Notes under the pieces: model-generated | The model's input: only the letters and a program-made list of their open reading frames with translations | Databases searched by the model: none | What the model was told of the DNA's origin: nothing | Part shown: piece after piece, positions 1 through 10,129 of the stretch | Numbering within the stretch: position 1 is the first letter of the stretch | How the letters are laid out: every line of letters starts with the position of its first letter | Made by a program: the position numbers and the translations under genes | From: Castanea sativa | Taxonomy: Eukaryota > Streptophyta > Magnoliopsida > Fagales > Fagaceae | DNA length: 64,000 nucleotides | Assembly (NCBI RefSeq): GCF_040712315.1 | Contig: NC_134017.1 | Coordinates: forward strand, 53,411,636 to 53,475,635 | Direction: 5' to 3'

Positions 1-854
1 TGGATTCTATCAATCTGCATTCGTTCCCACGAACATGAGGCATGCCCACTAAGTTTAAACAAAACAAGTTTAACTTTTATCTCATAATAAATATTCTCAA
101 ACTCAAATAAATCCTCTAGATCAAGTAACCAATCAAGAAAATATTCTTTTAAAAAATAACCATTAGGGCCTGTTTGGTATGTAATTCCAAACAAACTGTG
201 GTTCAAAAAAAAAACAACATGTTTAATAGGGGTATTTTTTTTAGGACTATTTCAGTTACGTTACTCATTTTAGGGTGTTTAAACACTGCATTTGGAAAAC
301 TCCTCTTACCAGTTTTCAGATTTCAAACAACGTTGTTTAATAGCACTTCTGTAAATATTTTGAAAAATATGGGCCCACTTGATTAGACAACACATAAAGC
401 TTCATTCTTCAATTCCAACTAGGGGCCCTACTTGTTAGCTTTTAGAGAAAAAACACAAACATACCAAACATACAATTATGTTTGTTCATACACTAAAACA
501 TGTTATTTGAAACATGGTATCAAACACATTTTACTTTATGAATACTATAAACACGTGTTTTCACAATACTTTTTAAATTGCAGTTTTCACATCATTTTAA
601 ACAATGATACTAGAAATCTTCAACCAAACGACTTGCAATTTTTCTATAAAGCCTATATGAAATTTGCTTACCAATAGGTTGCCCATGAGTTATGTCTCCA
701 CAACAGTTATCCCTATTGTTTCCATGCTCCAACAACGGTATCTTAGTAAAGATATTTGTGAGTGCTAGCTATACATCATGTAATACTTGCTAAGTTTTCT
801 GTCATCGGACTTGCTACTGTCTCATACATCAGCCACCAGATCAGGATAAGTCAA
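1..854. other. Intergenic / presumed copia internal sequence, no gene
   Basis: I see no convincing coding exon here. Short open frames at 174–386 and 432–677 have no recognisable domain and lie in AT-rich DNA. Because a primer-binding site and LTR of copia type lie immediately to the right on the minus strand, this stretch may be the 5' untranslated or early internal part of that element, interrupted by a possible MITE. The element would extend beyond the left edge of the window. Confidence 0.4.
169..475. repeat. Possible MITE with short inverted ends
   Basis: The sequence TGTTTGGTATGT near 173–185 is mirrored by ACATACCAAACA near 460–472. The left end (GGGCCTGTTTGG) resembles the common end of plant MITEs. 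I could not define a target-site duplication, so the borders are approximate and the call is weak. Confidence 0.3.
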
Positions 855-867
855 GGTTCTGATACCA
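855..867 (-). other. Copia-type primer-binding site (tRNA-iMet)
   Basis: On the minus strand this reads TGGTATCAGAACC. It is close to the TGGTATCAGAGC used by most plant Ty1/copia elements, which pairs with the 3' end of initiator tRNA-Met. It lies two bases inside the LTR end at 870. So the LTR is a 5' LTR, and its element runs leftward out of the window. Confidence 0.65.
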
Positions 868-869
868 AC

Positions 870-1217
870 TGATGCAGGATGCGTAAGCGTCAAGAAGCAG
901 AACACGTCTACTTCTAGAAACAAAAAAAAAAAACACGTTTGCTTTTAAAAATAATTTCGAATCCAAGAGGGTTCCTTGAATCCACAAGGAGAAAGGGTTC
1001 TGGAATCCACCATAGAAATAATAGACAAAAGTCTAAATTTTTATTAATACAATAATGCTGAAAAACGGTTACAAACTTAGGGGCCTATTTAAGGGCTCCG
1101 TAAAATTTGACAAATAAGAAAATATATTTTAAAATAACTCCTAGTTAATACCTAACCATAACAGGAACCAAATTTGACTTAAAAAGTATTAAAAACACAT
1201 TTTTTTTAAAAGGAAAT
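870..1217 (-). mobile_element. Copia-type LTR, first half (split by gypsy insertion)
   Basis: The LTR terminus at 870 is TGATGCAGGA on the plus strand, mirrored by TCCTACATCA at 12384–12393. These are short inverted LTR ends of TGATG...CATCA type. The LTR is interrupted at 1217 by the gypsy element and resumes at 12302; together the halves make about 440 bp. A matching PBS at 855–867 supports the assignment. No coding capacity is visible in the LTR. Confidence 0.6.
1213..1217. repeat. Target-site duplication GAAAT (left)
   Basis: Five bases immediately before the LTR TG are repeated exactly after the other LTR at 12297–12301. Five-base duplications are standard for LTR retrotransposon integrase. 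Confidence 0.9.
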
Positions 1218-1910
1218 TGTAAGTGCACAATTGCACCTGGACCCAAAGACAATCACGGGCTCAGGCCCAATGAGCCTTAAACAATAAAATTTGTAGAGTG
1301 TGGGCTTGAAACCTAGGTTAGAAGTACTAGGAGCTTGATAACAGGCTTTTATAAACAAACACAAGTAAATAACGAACGATAATGACAAATGGATCTCCTC
1401 GGACTCGAGCCGAGGACTACTTCTTTATTATTTCTCTTTCTTCCTTCAAGATTACAATTTCTTAATTTCTTTCTTAGTTTTCCGATCCCCCTTTCTTTGG
1501 CCTTTACCCCCCTTTTATACTTCCTTCCCTGATACTTTTTGAACAGTGACTAGAAGTTTCCACCTCACTGTTCAGGGGTCACCTCCCCATTAATGCGGCC
1601 AGGGAGGTAGGTGCAGAGCCTTTAATGCGGAGGTGGCAGCCTTTACTCTTGATATTTTCTTTAATACTGGTGTATTTAGAAGATTCAGGATGTCCCCTTT
1701 TAACCACTAGTCTTTCCAGAGTTGTGTCTTGACCTTTATAATGGAATCTTGAGTTTTCTTGGATCTGTCCGAGGTGAAACTCTCCCTCGGCTGTATCCTC
1801 GGACCCTCGGCGGATGGGCTAACTCATAGAGTTTAATCCTGGAGCAGGTCGGCCCTCCATGTTACAGCCCAAAGGCCCATATGCCCACTTAGGCCCTTTT
1901 ACTCCCCACA
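1218..1910 (-). repeat. 3' LTR of the Tat element
   Basis: This 693-bp terminal repeat is nearly identical to 11605–12296. On the minus strand it begins TGTGGGGAGT and ends GTGCACTTACA. A TATA-like TATAAAAGGGG occurs on the minus strand near 1510–1520, in the expected position for LTR transcription. Several CTCGG/CCGAGG words recur here, in the internal array and in related LTRs. Confidence 0.95.
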
Positions 1911-1924
1911 ATAGCCCCTCAAAA
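1911..1924 (-). other. Polypurine tract of the Tat element
   Basis: On the minus strand the bases just before the 3' LTR read TTTTGAGGGGCTAT. The purine run GAGGGG is the expected plus-strand priming site for reverse transcription. It is short and slightly offset from the LTR edge. Confidence 0.6.
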
Positions 1925-2418
1925 CTCTATTTTTCATCATCCGAGGAGAAAAATAGGGTTTTGATCCAACGAACACTTCCTCCATACTTTCTGTAAATAA
2001 CCACACGTGTGAAAACCGTTTCGCGTTCCGGAGGGTGACACTTGGCGGTTTTATTTTCAAAAACGCGCGTATTTATTACTGTAAGTTATACCTTGTCCCC
2101 CACGTTCAACGGTGAGATGAGCATCCAACGGTCCTTGTTGTTCCATGAAAATTTGGGCGGGACAAATACAATTTCGAGGCCGCTTCCCGCACGTCGTGAC
2201 GCTTCGGGAACCTGCACCTTCATTTATTTCTCCAGAGACTAATCCCATCAAGACATCAGCAATCACCTTTTGTCTACACAAATCCGTGGAAACTCGCACA
2301 ACATCAAGTCTGTAAGTTCTTATTCCTTTTTTCTCTTAACCTTTTCTCCTCGGACACTGTCCTCGACTCTCCTTATAATCACTCCCCCTTTTAGAATTTA
2401 GCCTTTCGTTCATATTTG
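1925..2418 (+). other. Presumed 5' leader/promoter region of the opposite-strand gene
   Basis: The 500 bp between the 3' LTR side and the ATG at 2419 have no domain-bearing frame. A CT-rich, then CA-rich leader precedes the start, as in plant 5' UTRs. I cannot identify a convincing TATA box. Transcription of the plus-strand gene must begin here or in the adjacent LTR. Confidence 0.35.
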
Positions 2419-4932
2419 ATGGGAAAGTTCAAGTGTCTAGTTGATACCGCCGCTGGAATGGAAGGCTTCAGAGCCAAGTATCACATTCCCGGCGATGTAG
2501 GTTTAAAATATTGCCCGACGGAAGCCGTGACCAGCTCTAGAAAGACTGGAAAGGTTATCATCCCAATGGTAGCCTTTGTAGAGGGTGGGATGACCCTCCC
2601 AATGAAGCCTGTAACTAGGGAGTACCTCTGCAACCACCAGTTGTGTCCCGATCAGTGCACCTCAAACGTTTTTAGAGTTTTGGGTAGCGTCGATGCTCTA
2701 AATGAGCAAATGGGTCTAAACCTCACCTGCCACGATGTCGTCTTTCTGTACGAGTGCCATAAACTCACCAATGTAGGTTACTACATTAAATCCCGCTCCA
2801 GCGTCTTTAGGCTAATCTCCTTTTTGCCCAAATCCAACAAAGGCATGAAGGATGACTACCTGATCGTCTCTGGGAACTGGCACGACGGCCTCCATTGCCC
2901 AGTTGAGTGGGGAGATCCAGGTGCGACACCTTAGGATTAACCCCCCCACCGCACAACTTCCTCTAACACTCACAAAAATGCGTATTCACATGTATTCATG
3001 TTTATTTAAGTTTATTATATGTTGTGTGAATCTGACCATGTTCGTTTGCTTTGATGTCTTTCTTTGCAGATAAGCAACACGTGCGCCCACGCTTGAGCCA
3101 CTGCAACGTTGCAGATCTAAACCGAGTACTGCGCTCCGAGGTGTTTGTCAGCGAGGACCTACAACTTAGGGCTGCTCACTTGATTCTAGGGTACGATCCC
3201 GTATCCTCGGACTTCCAGGCAATAGAGAACGCCATTATTGCAGGTGACCGGCGGCGTAGGAAGATCAACGTAGCCAGACCTCACTTCCTGGACGATCACG
3301 ACCTCCCTGACAGTCCTAACACCATACTGTATTTACAACCGATTGTTGCGGTCCCTCTAGCTACACACTCCCAGGCAACTGTTGTCCCAGAGGAGCAAGT
3401 GTCTTCTTCAAACACTTTGGATGAGGAGATAGACCAGTTTCGGCTCGAGGACTCCCCACGACCTCGCGGAAACCCGTTTGTCATCCTTTCCGACGAGGAA
3501 AAAGAAGAAGCCGAGACCTCTGGGATCGCGGGTCTAGTGATAGCGCGTCCAGACGACAGTTCTGTTGAAGAAGAGATGGACAAGCTAAAGGACCTGATGA
3601 CCGATAGAGGCGCCCGAGTGGCAAAGAAGGGAGCAAGGGGGTCCCAAGTTCCCCCCGGCTTTACCACTACCTCCTCCTCCTCCTCCAGCTGACCCTAAGC
3701 CTCCAGCCGAAGATCCCAAGAAGAAAAGGAAAGCGGAGGTTGAGGGGGCTGGAGGTGAAAAGCAAAAGAAGATGAAACAGCCCGTGCCGGCCCAGCAGCA
3801 GAAGTTGGACAAGGGCAAAGGGCGCGCCCGCTCAGTTGAAAGCGGGGAGACCAGAGACGTGGCTGAGGTGCGCCGAGCACCAGCTACCTGGTCTCCTGAC
3901 TTGAGGCTAGACGGTGCTCCCATTCCCTGCCATTCCAGTATCAGGGCGGTCCAGCAAGGCCACACTCACCACCTAGCCGAGGTGCTGGAGCGCCCTCTTC
4001 TGCTTCCCAAGGACATGGAAACCTTGGAGAAGATGGGCCAGCCGCAGCTGCTCCTCTCGTTGAAGAGGGGTTTAGCTCTGGTAAGTTCCATCTTACACTA
4101 ACATTCTATACTGGTTTGTAAACACTTCACTGCATTTAACCTCCTATCCTTTTTGCAGTCCATCCAAGAGGTTTTCGCTGCCGAAAAGTTCGTGGACGAC
4201 TCTCGGAAGCGCGCTGGGATGGAGCAGGAGCTAAGGCAAGAGGCAGAAAGATCTCTAAGCCAGGCCCTAGCAGAGAATGGAAAAATCACGTCCCAGCTGG
4301 CCGACTTGAAAAGAGAAAGAGATGGTGACAAGGCCAGCTTGAAGACGATGACAACCCAAGTGGAGGGGCAGCGTAAGCTCCTTCGTCAAAAGGATGACGA
4401 GCTCGCCCAAATCCAACAGGCACGCTCTGACTTGGAAAAGGAGCTTACGCGGGCTAAGGAGGAGGCTCGCGCCCATCAGCACGCACTAGAGGCTGCGAAG
4501 AAGGCCAGTTATCAAGAGGGGGTGACCAGAACGCAAGAAGAGCTGACAGAGGCTTTCGCGGCCTTGTGCCGAGAGTACTGTCAGCAGGTCTAGGGAGAGG
4601 CCATGAATGCGGTAGGGGTTCCTCAAGCTTCCGAGCTGAGGAAGCCCGAGAACATCTGGCTTCCCCTAGACATACAGGAAATTGAAGACCCTCATGTTGC
4701 TGCCTCTCCTGCCCTTCCTCCTGTAGTGGAAGAGCTCGTTCCTACTTCTACAGAACCTGCAGGTTCCCACAAAGAGAAGGACGAGTGTAGTGGTGTCGAG
4801 AAGGAGCAGATCCAAAGTGTGGAGCCCCCCATGCCTTCAACAGACAAAGGGAAACAAGTCTTGTCCACCTTTAAGCTGGAATTGAAGAGTACTGAGGCTG
4901 GCAGCAGCTCCCTTCAAGACCCCCTTCCCTAG
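2419..4932 (+). pseudogene. Spliced opposite-strand gene of the Tat element (putative 'gypsy type transposon' domain, coiled coil), broken
   Basis: This plus-strand gene runs against gag–pol. The exons I infer are 2419–2920, 3070–4080 and 4159–4932. Both introns (2921–3069, 4081–4158) start with GT, end in TTTGCAG or TTTTTGCAG, and join open frames in phase. Exon 1 resembles the plant family annotated as putative gypsy-type transposon/transposase (PF04195-like); this is recalled, not searched. Exon 2 is acidic, then proline-rich, with a PKKKRK basic cluster near 3715–3735 that looks like a nuclear localisation signal. Exon 3 begins with about 130 residues of charged heptad-like coiled coil. 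Two lesions are visible: a frame change best placed at the C6 tract 3651–3656, and an in-frame TAG at 4591–4593. The function of this family is unknown to me. Confidence 0.75.
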
Positions 4933-5382
4933 TTTAGGGCCTAGTATAGGAATTTTCTGTACTCCCCTTCTTTGTATATAATTAATGAAGAAGATTTTTA
5001 TTCAATTTTTGTTCACATTGTCTTTGTTTTACTTTATTCTTTTTGTGCTTGCCATGAGAGCTTTTAATAACAAATAGTTAAAGGGGAAGCAGAATAAATA
5101 AGTACAACTCCACCATGCAATTAACTATAACTTCAAAACTGCCGCATAACTTAATTTAGACATCAAATAATACCAAAGTTAGACAACTCATATGACAGTT
5201 AAACCTTTGTAATCTGATATATTGCTTTCAGCAGGATGTAAGGTCTGAAGACCATTCCTTGCAAAAATTTTGCTTAACACTTAAGAATGAAGAACTTGAG
5301 ATCCAAATTAATAAATGATGAGATAATGATTTCCATAAAAAGGGTGATAAAAATAAGAACAGTGACAAAATATTAAGAATAG
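4933..5382. other. 3' end of opposite-strand gene and spacer
   Basis: After the stop at 4930–4932 the sequence becomes AT-rich, with ATTAATGAAG and TTTATTCAA runs that could serve as a plant polyadenylation region. No coding exon is seen before the tandem array begins. Confidence 0.4.
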
Positions 5383-6215
5383 TGACAAGGTTTGGTCCGA
5401 GGACTATACTTAACCAAGTTTCTATTTGATTTTTAAGAATAGTAACTTCAAGTGTTAATTTCCCCAAAGTAGGAGGTCCGAGGACCCGTCATAACTAAGG
5501 TTTTGTTTAACAAATGACAAGACATCAATTTCCACAAGGTTTGTGGTCCGAGGACTGCACTTAACCAAGTTTCTGTTTGATTCTTAAGAACAGTAGCTTC
5601 AAATGTTAATTTTCCTGAAGTAAGAGGTCCGAGGACCCGGCATAACTAAGGTTCTGTTTAACAAATGACAAGACATCAATTTCCACAAGGTTTGTGGTCC
5701 GAGAACTGCACTTAACCAAGTTTCTGTTTGATTCTTAAGAACAGTAGCTTCAAATGTTAATTTCCCCAAAATAGGAGGTCCGAGGACCCGGCATAACTAA
5801 GGTTCTGTTTAACAAATGACAAGACATCAATTTCCACAAGATTTGTGGTCCGAGGACTGCACTTAACCAAGTTTCTGTTTGATTCTTAAGAACAGTAGCT
5901 TCAAATGTTAATTTCCCCAAAGTAGGAGGTCCGAGGACCCGGCGTAACTAAGGTTCTGTTTAACAAATGACAAGACATCAATTTTCACGAGGTTTGTGGT
6001 CCGAGGACTACACTTAACCAAGTTTCTGTTTGATTCTTAAGAACAGTAGCTTCAAATGTTAATTTCCCCAAAGTAGGAGGTCCGAGGACCCGGCATAACT
6101 AAGGTTCTGTTTAACAAATGACAAGACATCAATTTTCACAAGGTTTGTGATCCGAGGACTGCACTTAACCAAGTTTCTGTTTGATTCTTAAGAACAGTAA
6201 CTGCAAGTGTCAGAG
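5383..6215. repeat. 151-bp tandem array, about 5.5 copies
   Basis: The unit contains TTGTGGTCCGAGGACTGCAC and AGGAGGTCCGAGGACCCGG. The first marker starts near 5541, 5692, 5843, 5994 and 6145, so the period is 151 bp with little variation; a diverged partial copy starts near 5385. Each unit holds two GGTCCGAGGAC palindrome-like words facing the same core. The array lies between integrase and the opposite-strand gene, as noncoding arrays often do in Tat elements. Confidence 0.92.
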
Positions 6216-6258
6216 GTACTCATAACTTTGAAATATTAACTGACAAAAACTCATTTTA

Positions 6259-7440
6259 TTAATAATAATACCTTCTAAGATTATTTACATTCCATGGGCG
6301 CGGTACAATTCTTTCATCTAGGTCAGCTAGTCGATATGACCCTATGCCTGCTACTGAAACAATGCGATAGGGGCCTTCCCAGTTGGGTCCTAGCTTACCC
6401 CAAGCTGGGTTCTTCGAAGTGCCTACAACTTTCCTTAGTACAAGATCACCAGGTGCAAGTGGCCTTAGCTTCACGTGGGCATCATATCCCCGTTTTAGCT
6501 TCTGTTGATAATAAGTCATTTAGACCATGGCTGCCTCGCGTCGTTCCTCGAGTAAATCAAGACCTTTCTCCAGGAGTCCATTGTTATTCTCCGGGCTAAA
6601 AGAACTTGTCTTTAGGGTGGGAAAACCAGATTCCAGAGGTATCACCGCCTCGGCTCCATAAGTCATAGAGAATGGCGTTTCTCCCGTGGACCTGCGCGGT
6701 GTGGTCCGATACGTCCATAGAACATGAGGGAGCTCTTCTACCCATCTGCCTTTCGCATCGTCCAACCTTTTCTTAAGCCCACTGATTATGACCTTGTTAA
6801 CGGCCTCGGCTTGCCCATTTCCCTGAGGATAAGCTAGGGTGGAGTATCTGTTTATGATACCCATGTCACCACAATATTGCCTAAAGGCCTTGCTGTCAAA
6901 TTGAACGCCATTGTCGGAGATAAGTGTGTGTGGTATACCGAATCTAGTGACAATATTTTTCCAAACAAACTTCTTGGAATCGATATCTCTGATATTTGCT
7001 AAGGGCTCGGCCTCAACCCATTTGGTGAAATAGTCTGTTCCCACAAGAAGCCATCTTTTATTTCCTGCTGCTCTCGGAAATGGCCCCACTATGTCCAATC
7101 CCCACTGCGGAAAATGCCAAGAACTGGAGAGAGGGTTGAGAACCCCTCCAGGCTGATGAATATTAGGGGCGAACCTCTGGCATTGATCACATTTTCTGGC
7201 ATAGTCCTGAGCCTCCCTCTGCATGTTGGGCCACCAATAACCCTGAGTCAGGGCCCTATGGGCTAAGGATCTTCCCCCAGTGTGGCTTCCACAAATCCCT
7301 TTATGCAGTTCTTCGAGAAGTGCTTCCGTTGATTCAGGGTGCACACACAACAAGTACGGTCCTGAAAAGGATCGTTTGTACAGCTTCTGGTCCTCGGACA
7401 ACCAGAAACGTGGCGCCTTCCGACGTATCTTTTCTGCTTC
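6259..7440 (-). pseudogene. Integrase region of the Tat element
   Basis: The minus-strand frame shows the HHCC zinc-binding motif (H and H in HKGICGSH, C and C in CDQCQ). It then shows the DDE catalytic core: D in LDIVGPF, D in ISDNGVQFD and E in GNGQAE, with 35 residues between the last two. After an in-frame TAA at 6520–6522 the same frame continues as a basic C-terminal segment ending at 6259, containing GPNWEGPYRI, the GPY/F-type module of gypsy integrases. I see no chromodomain. The nonsense codon truncates the C-terminal module. Confidence 0.9.
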
Positions 7441-7559
7441 AGATTTGTCCTCAGGAAGAATATCATTCTTAAGAAAAGCTATAACCGGGTCGATCCAACT
7501 AGACCCAGGCCTTATCAGATGAATGTGAACTGTGCTGACGACGGTAAGAGTTAGCTCCA

Positions 7560-8453
7560 ACAAATCCTCCACGAGGATAACCCTAGGAAAGTCCTGAACC
7601 AAGGATGTTGCTAACGTAGCCAAGGAGTCGGCATGAGTGTTCCCACTCCTAGAGATGTGAGCTAAGACAAAGGAGTCAAATTCTGCTTGCTGACGCTTGA
7701 CCTGGGCCAAATATTCTTGCATTCTTGGGTCCCTAGCCTCCATGGTCCCCATGACCTGGCCGACCACTAACTGAGAGTCCGAGAACGCATGGACTTCCTT
7801 TCCACCCATCTTATGTAACATGTTCATGCCTACCAGAACTGCTTCGTATTCGGCTTCATTATTAGTAGCCGAGAATGATAGCCTTAGAGATTTTTCAAAG
7901 ATAATTCCCTTTTGGATATCAAAACAAGTCCCACACCAGACCCTCTCTGATTAGCTGCCCCATCCACATACATTTTCCAAGTTGAAGGCCCTGCGGCCGT
8001 GATCACACCAACTGATTTTTCATCCATGCGTGCTTCTTTTAGAGTCTCTTCTGGCAATGGTTCAGTAAACTCTGCCACCAAGTCAGCGAGGACCTGGCCC
8101 TTCACAGAGGTGCGAGGCTTGTATTTGACGTCAAAAGCCCCCAGGATGGTCCCCCACTTCGCTACCCTGCCCGAGTAATCAGCGCTACGTAGCACTGCCT
8201 TGAGAGGCAATTGGGTAAGAACCACCACAATATGAAACTGGAAATAATGAGGAAGCTTTCGTGTGGCATGAACTACAGCCAGAAGCGCTTTCTTCAACGG
8301 TAGATAACGCACCTCGGCATCATTCAAAGACTTACTAACATAATAGACCGGTCTTTGCACCCCACTTTCATTCCTGATAAGGACCAGGCTGACCGCGTGT
8401 ACGGCCACCGCCAGATAAGCAAACAAGACCTCGTCCGCCTCGGGGCGAGACAA
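7560..8453 (-). pseudogene. Dual RNase H region of the Tat element
   Basis: The first part (RPVYYVSKSLNDAEVRY ... KLPHYFQ) is the RNase H domain attached to gypsy RT. After a linker, WKMYVDGAANQRGSGVG starts a second RNase H fold. It continues as NNEAEYEAVL, FSDSQLVVGQ and NTHADSLATLA, so the acidic D, E, D and D residues are present. The second copy is the additional 'archaeal-type' RNase H that marks the Tat lineage. A one-base frameshift around 7895–7908 splits the second domain. Confidence 0.88.
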
Positions 8454-8478
8454 AATGGGTGGCCGAGAAAGATATTGT

Positions 8479-9528
8479 TTAGGCTATTTGGAAAGCTAAC
8501 ACGCGATCCTCGGTCCATTGAAACCCTTTCCACTTATTCAACAATTGGAAGAAGGGACGGCATCGGTCGAGTGGCCGAGAGATAAACCTATTCAATGCGG
8601 CAATCATCCCGGTCAATTTACGGATTTCTTTTGGGTTGCGAGGAGGCTGCAAGTCTGAATAGCCTTTACTGTCTTTGGAGTTTACCTCTATGCCTCTATA
8701 AGTGATCATGTACCCCAAAAACTTTCCGGACCCAACGTAGAAAGAGCATTTTGAGGCATTAAGGCACAACTTGTACTTTCTTAACACGAAAGGTGTCGGC
8801 CCAAATCTCTCACGTGTGAAGGTATCATTTTGCTCTTTACCACTATATCGTCTACATACACCTCAATAGTCTTCCTCAATTGCTGTTCGAACATCCTGGT
8901 CATCATTCTTTGGTAAGTAGCCCTAGCATTTTTCAAACCAAATGGCATGACCTTATAATGATAATTCCGTCGGAGTAATGAAGGCAGTCTTCTCTTGATC
9001 CTCCGATGCCAAGGGAATCTGGTGGTAACCACAGGAAGGCGTCCAAAAAACTCATCCGAGGATGTCCAGAACGGATGGCATCCACCGGTTGATCAATACG
9101 CGGCATTGGGAACGAATCTTTGGGACGAGGCCTTGTTCGGATCGGTAAAAAGTCCACACATACCCTCCACGTTCCATTCTTCTTTTTAACAACAAGCTTG
9201 TATGGGCCGACCACTCGGGGTAGAAAACTTCTTTGATAGCCCCGGCCCTGCTTGAGTTTAAGCACCTCTTCCTTCACGGCTTCGAATGTTCTGCGGAAGA
9301 GCAGGAGTGTTGCCTTCTTGGAACAATAGGCTTTGGGTTGACATTTAAATGATGACAAATGAAGCTCGGATCGACGCACGGAGCTTCGTAAGGATCCCAC
9401 GCAAAAACATCAATATTGTCCTTTAGAAATTCTAACAATTCGATCTTCTCTTGGTGTGGCAAAAGTATGCCGACTTGGAAGAACCTCTGCAGGTTATCGG
9501 CTACGGAAACTTCTCTAACTCCTCGCAA
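8479..9528 (-). pseudogene. Reverse transcriptase region of the Tat element
   Basis: RT motifs are spread over several minus-strand frames: KKKNGTWRVCVDF, SFLDAF, KVMPFGLKNARATYQRMM, the catalytic YVDDIVVKS near 8847–8858, and KCSFYVGSGKFLGYM. Frame changes are needed near 9050, 8790–8810 and 8455–8480, so no full-length enzyme can be made. The region upstream (9274–9528) matches the leader between protease and RT (FAWDPYEAPCVDP, related to the FAWS..DMPGIDP of other gypsy elements). Confidence 0.88.
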
Positions 9529-9594
9529 TGTGTCTCCTCTCCTGTCACCATCCCGGATGAAACGGGAGGCGTGCTTGCTATAAGTCTTTGGTGA

Positions 9595-10104
9595 TTAAAG
9601 CGAAGACTCGGCTTGTCGATGCGGTACTACGGCCGATATGCATTGCACGGCCACCGATTGGCTGCCGAGAACTTCCTCAACATATTCCCCCGAGGGGAAT
9701 TTAACTTTAATATGCAAAGTAGAGGAGACAGCTCCCAGAGCGTGCAACCAAGGCCTGGCGAGGATGGCCGTGTATGGAGAGTACGCATCAACCACAATGA
9801 AGTCCACTTCAACCGTTTCTGAGCCGGATTGAACGGGCAAACGAATCTGTCCCTTCGGCACAACGGACCTCCCTTCGAAGCTTATAAGTGGCAAGTCGTA
9901 AGGAGTAAGATCTTCCAGCTTCAATCTTAACCCCTTAAATAGATCAGGGTACATGATATCTGCACCGCTGCCCTGGTCTATCATCACCCTCCTCACATCA
10001 TAGTTCCCTATCCTAAGCGTAACTACAAGAGCATCGTCATGGGGTTGGATAGTCCCTACTTTATCCTCCTCAGAAAATCCCAAGACGGGCAAATTGAGCT
10101 TCAA
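9595..10104 (-). pseudogene. Aspartic protease (retropepsin) domain of the Tat element
   Basis: The open minus-strand frame carries the active-site motif DQGSGADIMY at residues 43–52, a DxGS variant usual in plant gypsy proteases. The second conserved strand is YTAILARPWLHALGA, where most family members have a G in place of the second A. It matures Gag and Pol in functional elements. This domain is open over 169 residues, but its gag and RT neighbours are in other frames. Confidence 0.85.
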
Positions 10105-10129
10105 CCTCTTCGGCCTGAGAATGGGAAAC

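Noticed and set aside
2419..4932. Envelope-like gene of an errantivirus-type element
   Set aside because: It lies in the position where env-like frames occur but on the opposite strand. It is spliced, lacks signal peptide and membrane segments, and has a nuclear signal-like cluster and coiled coil instead.
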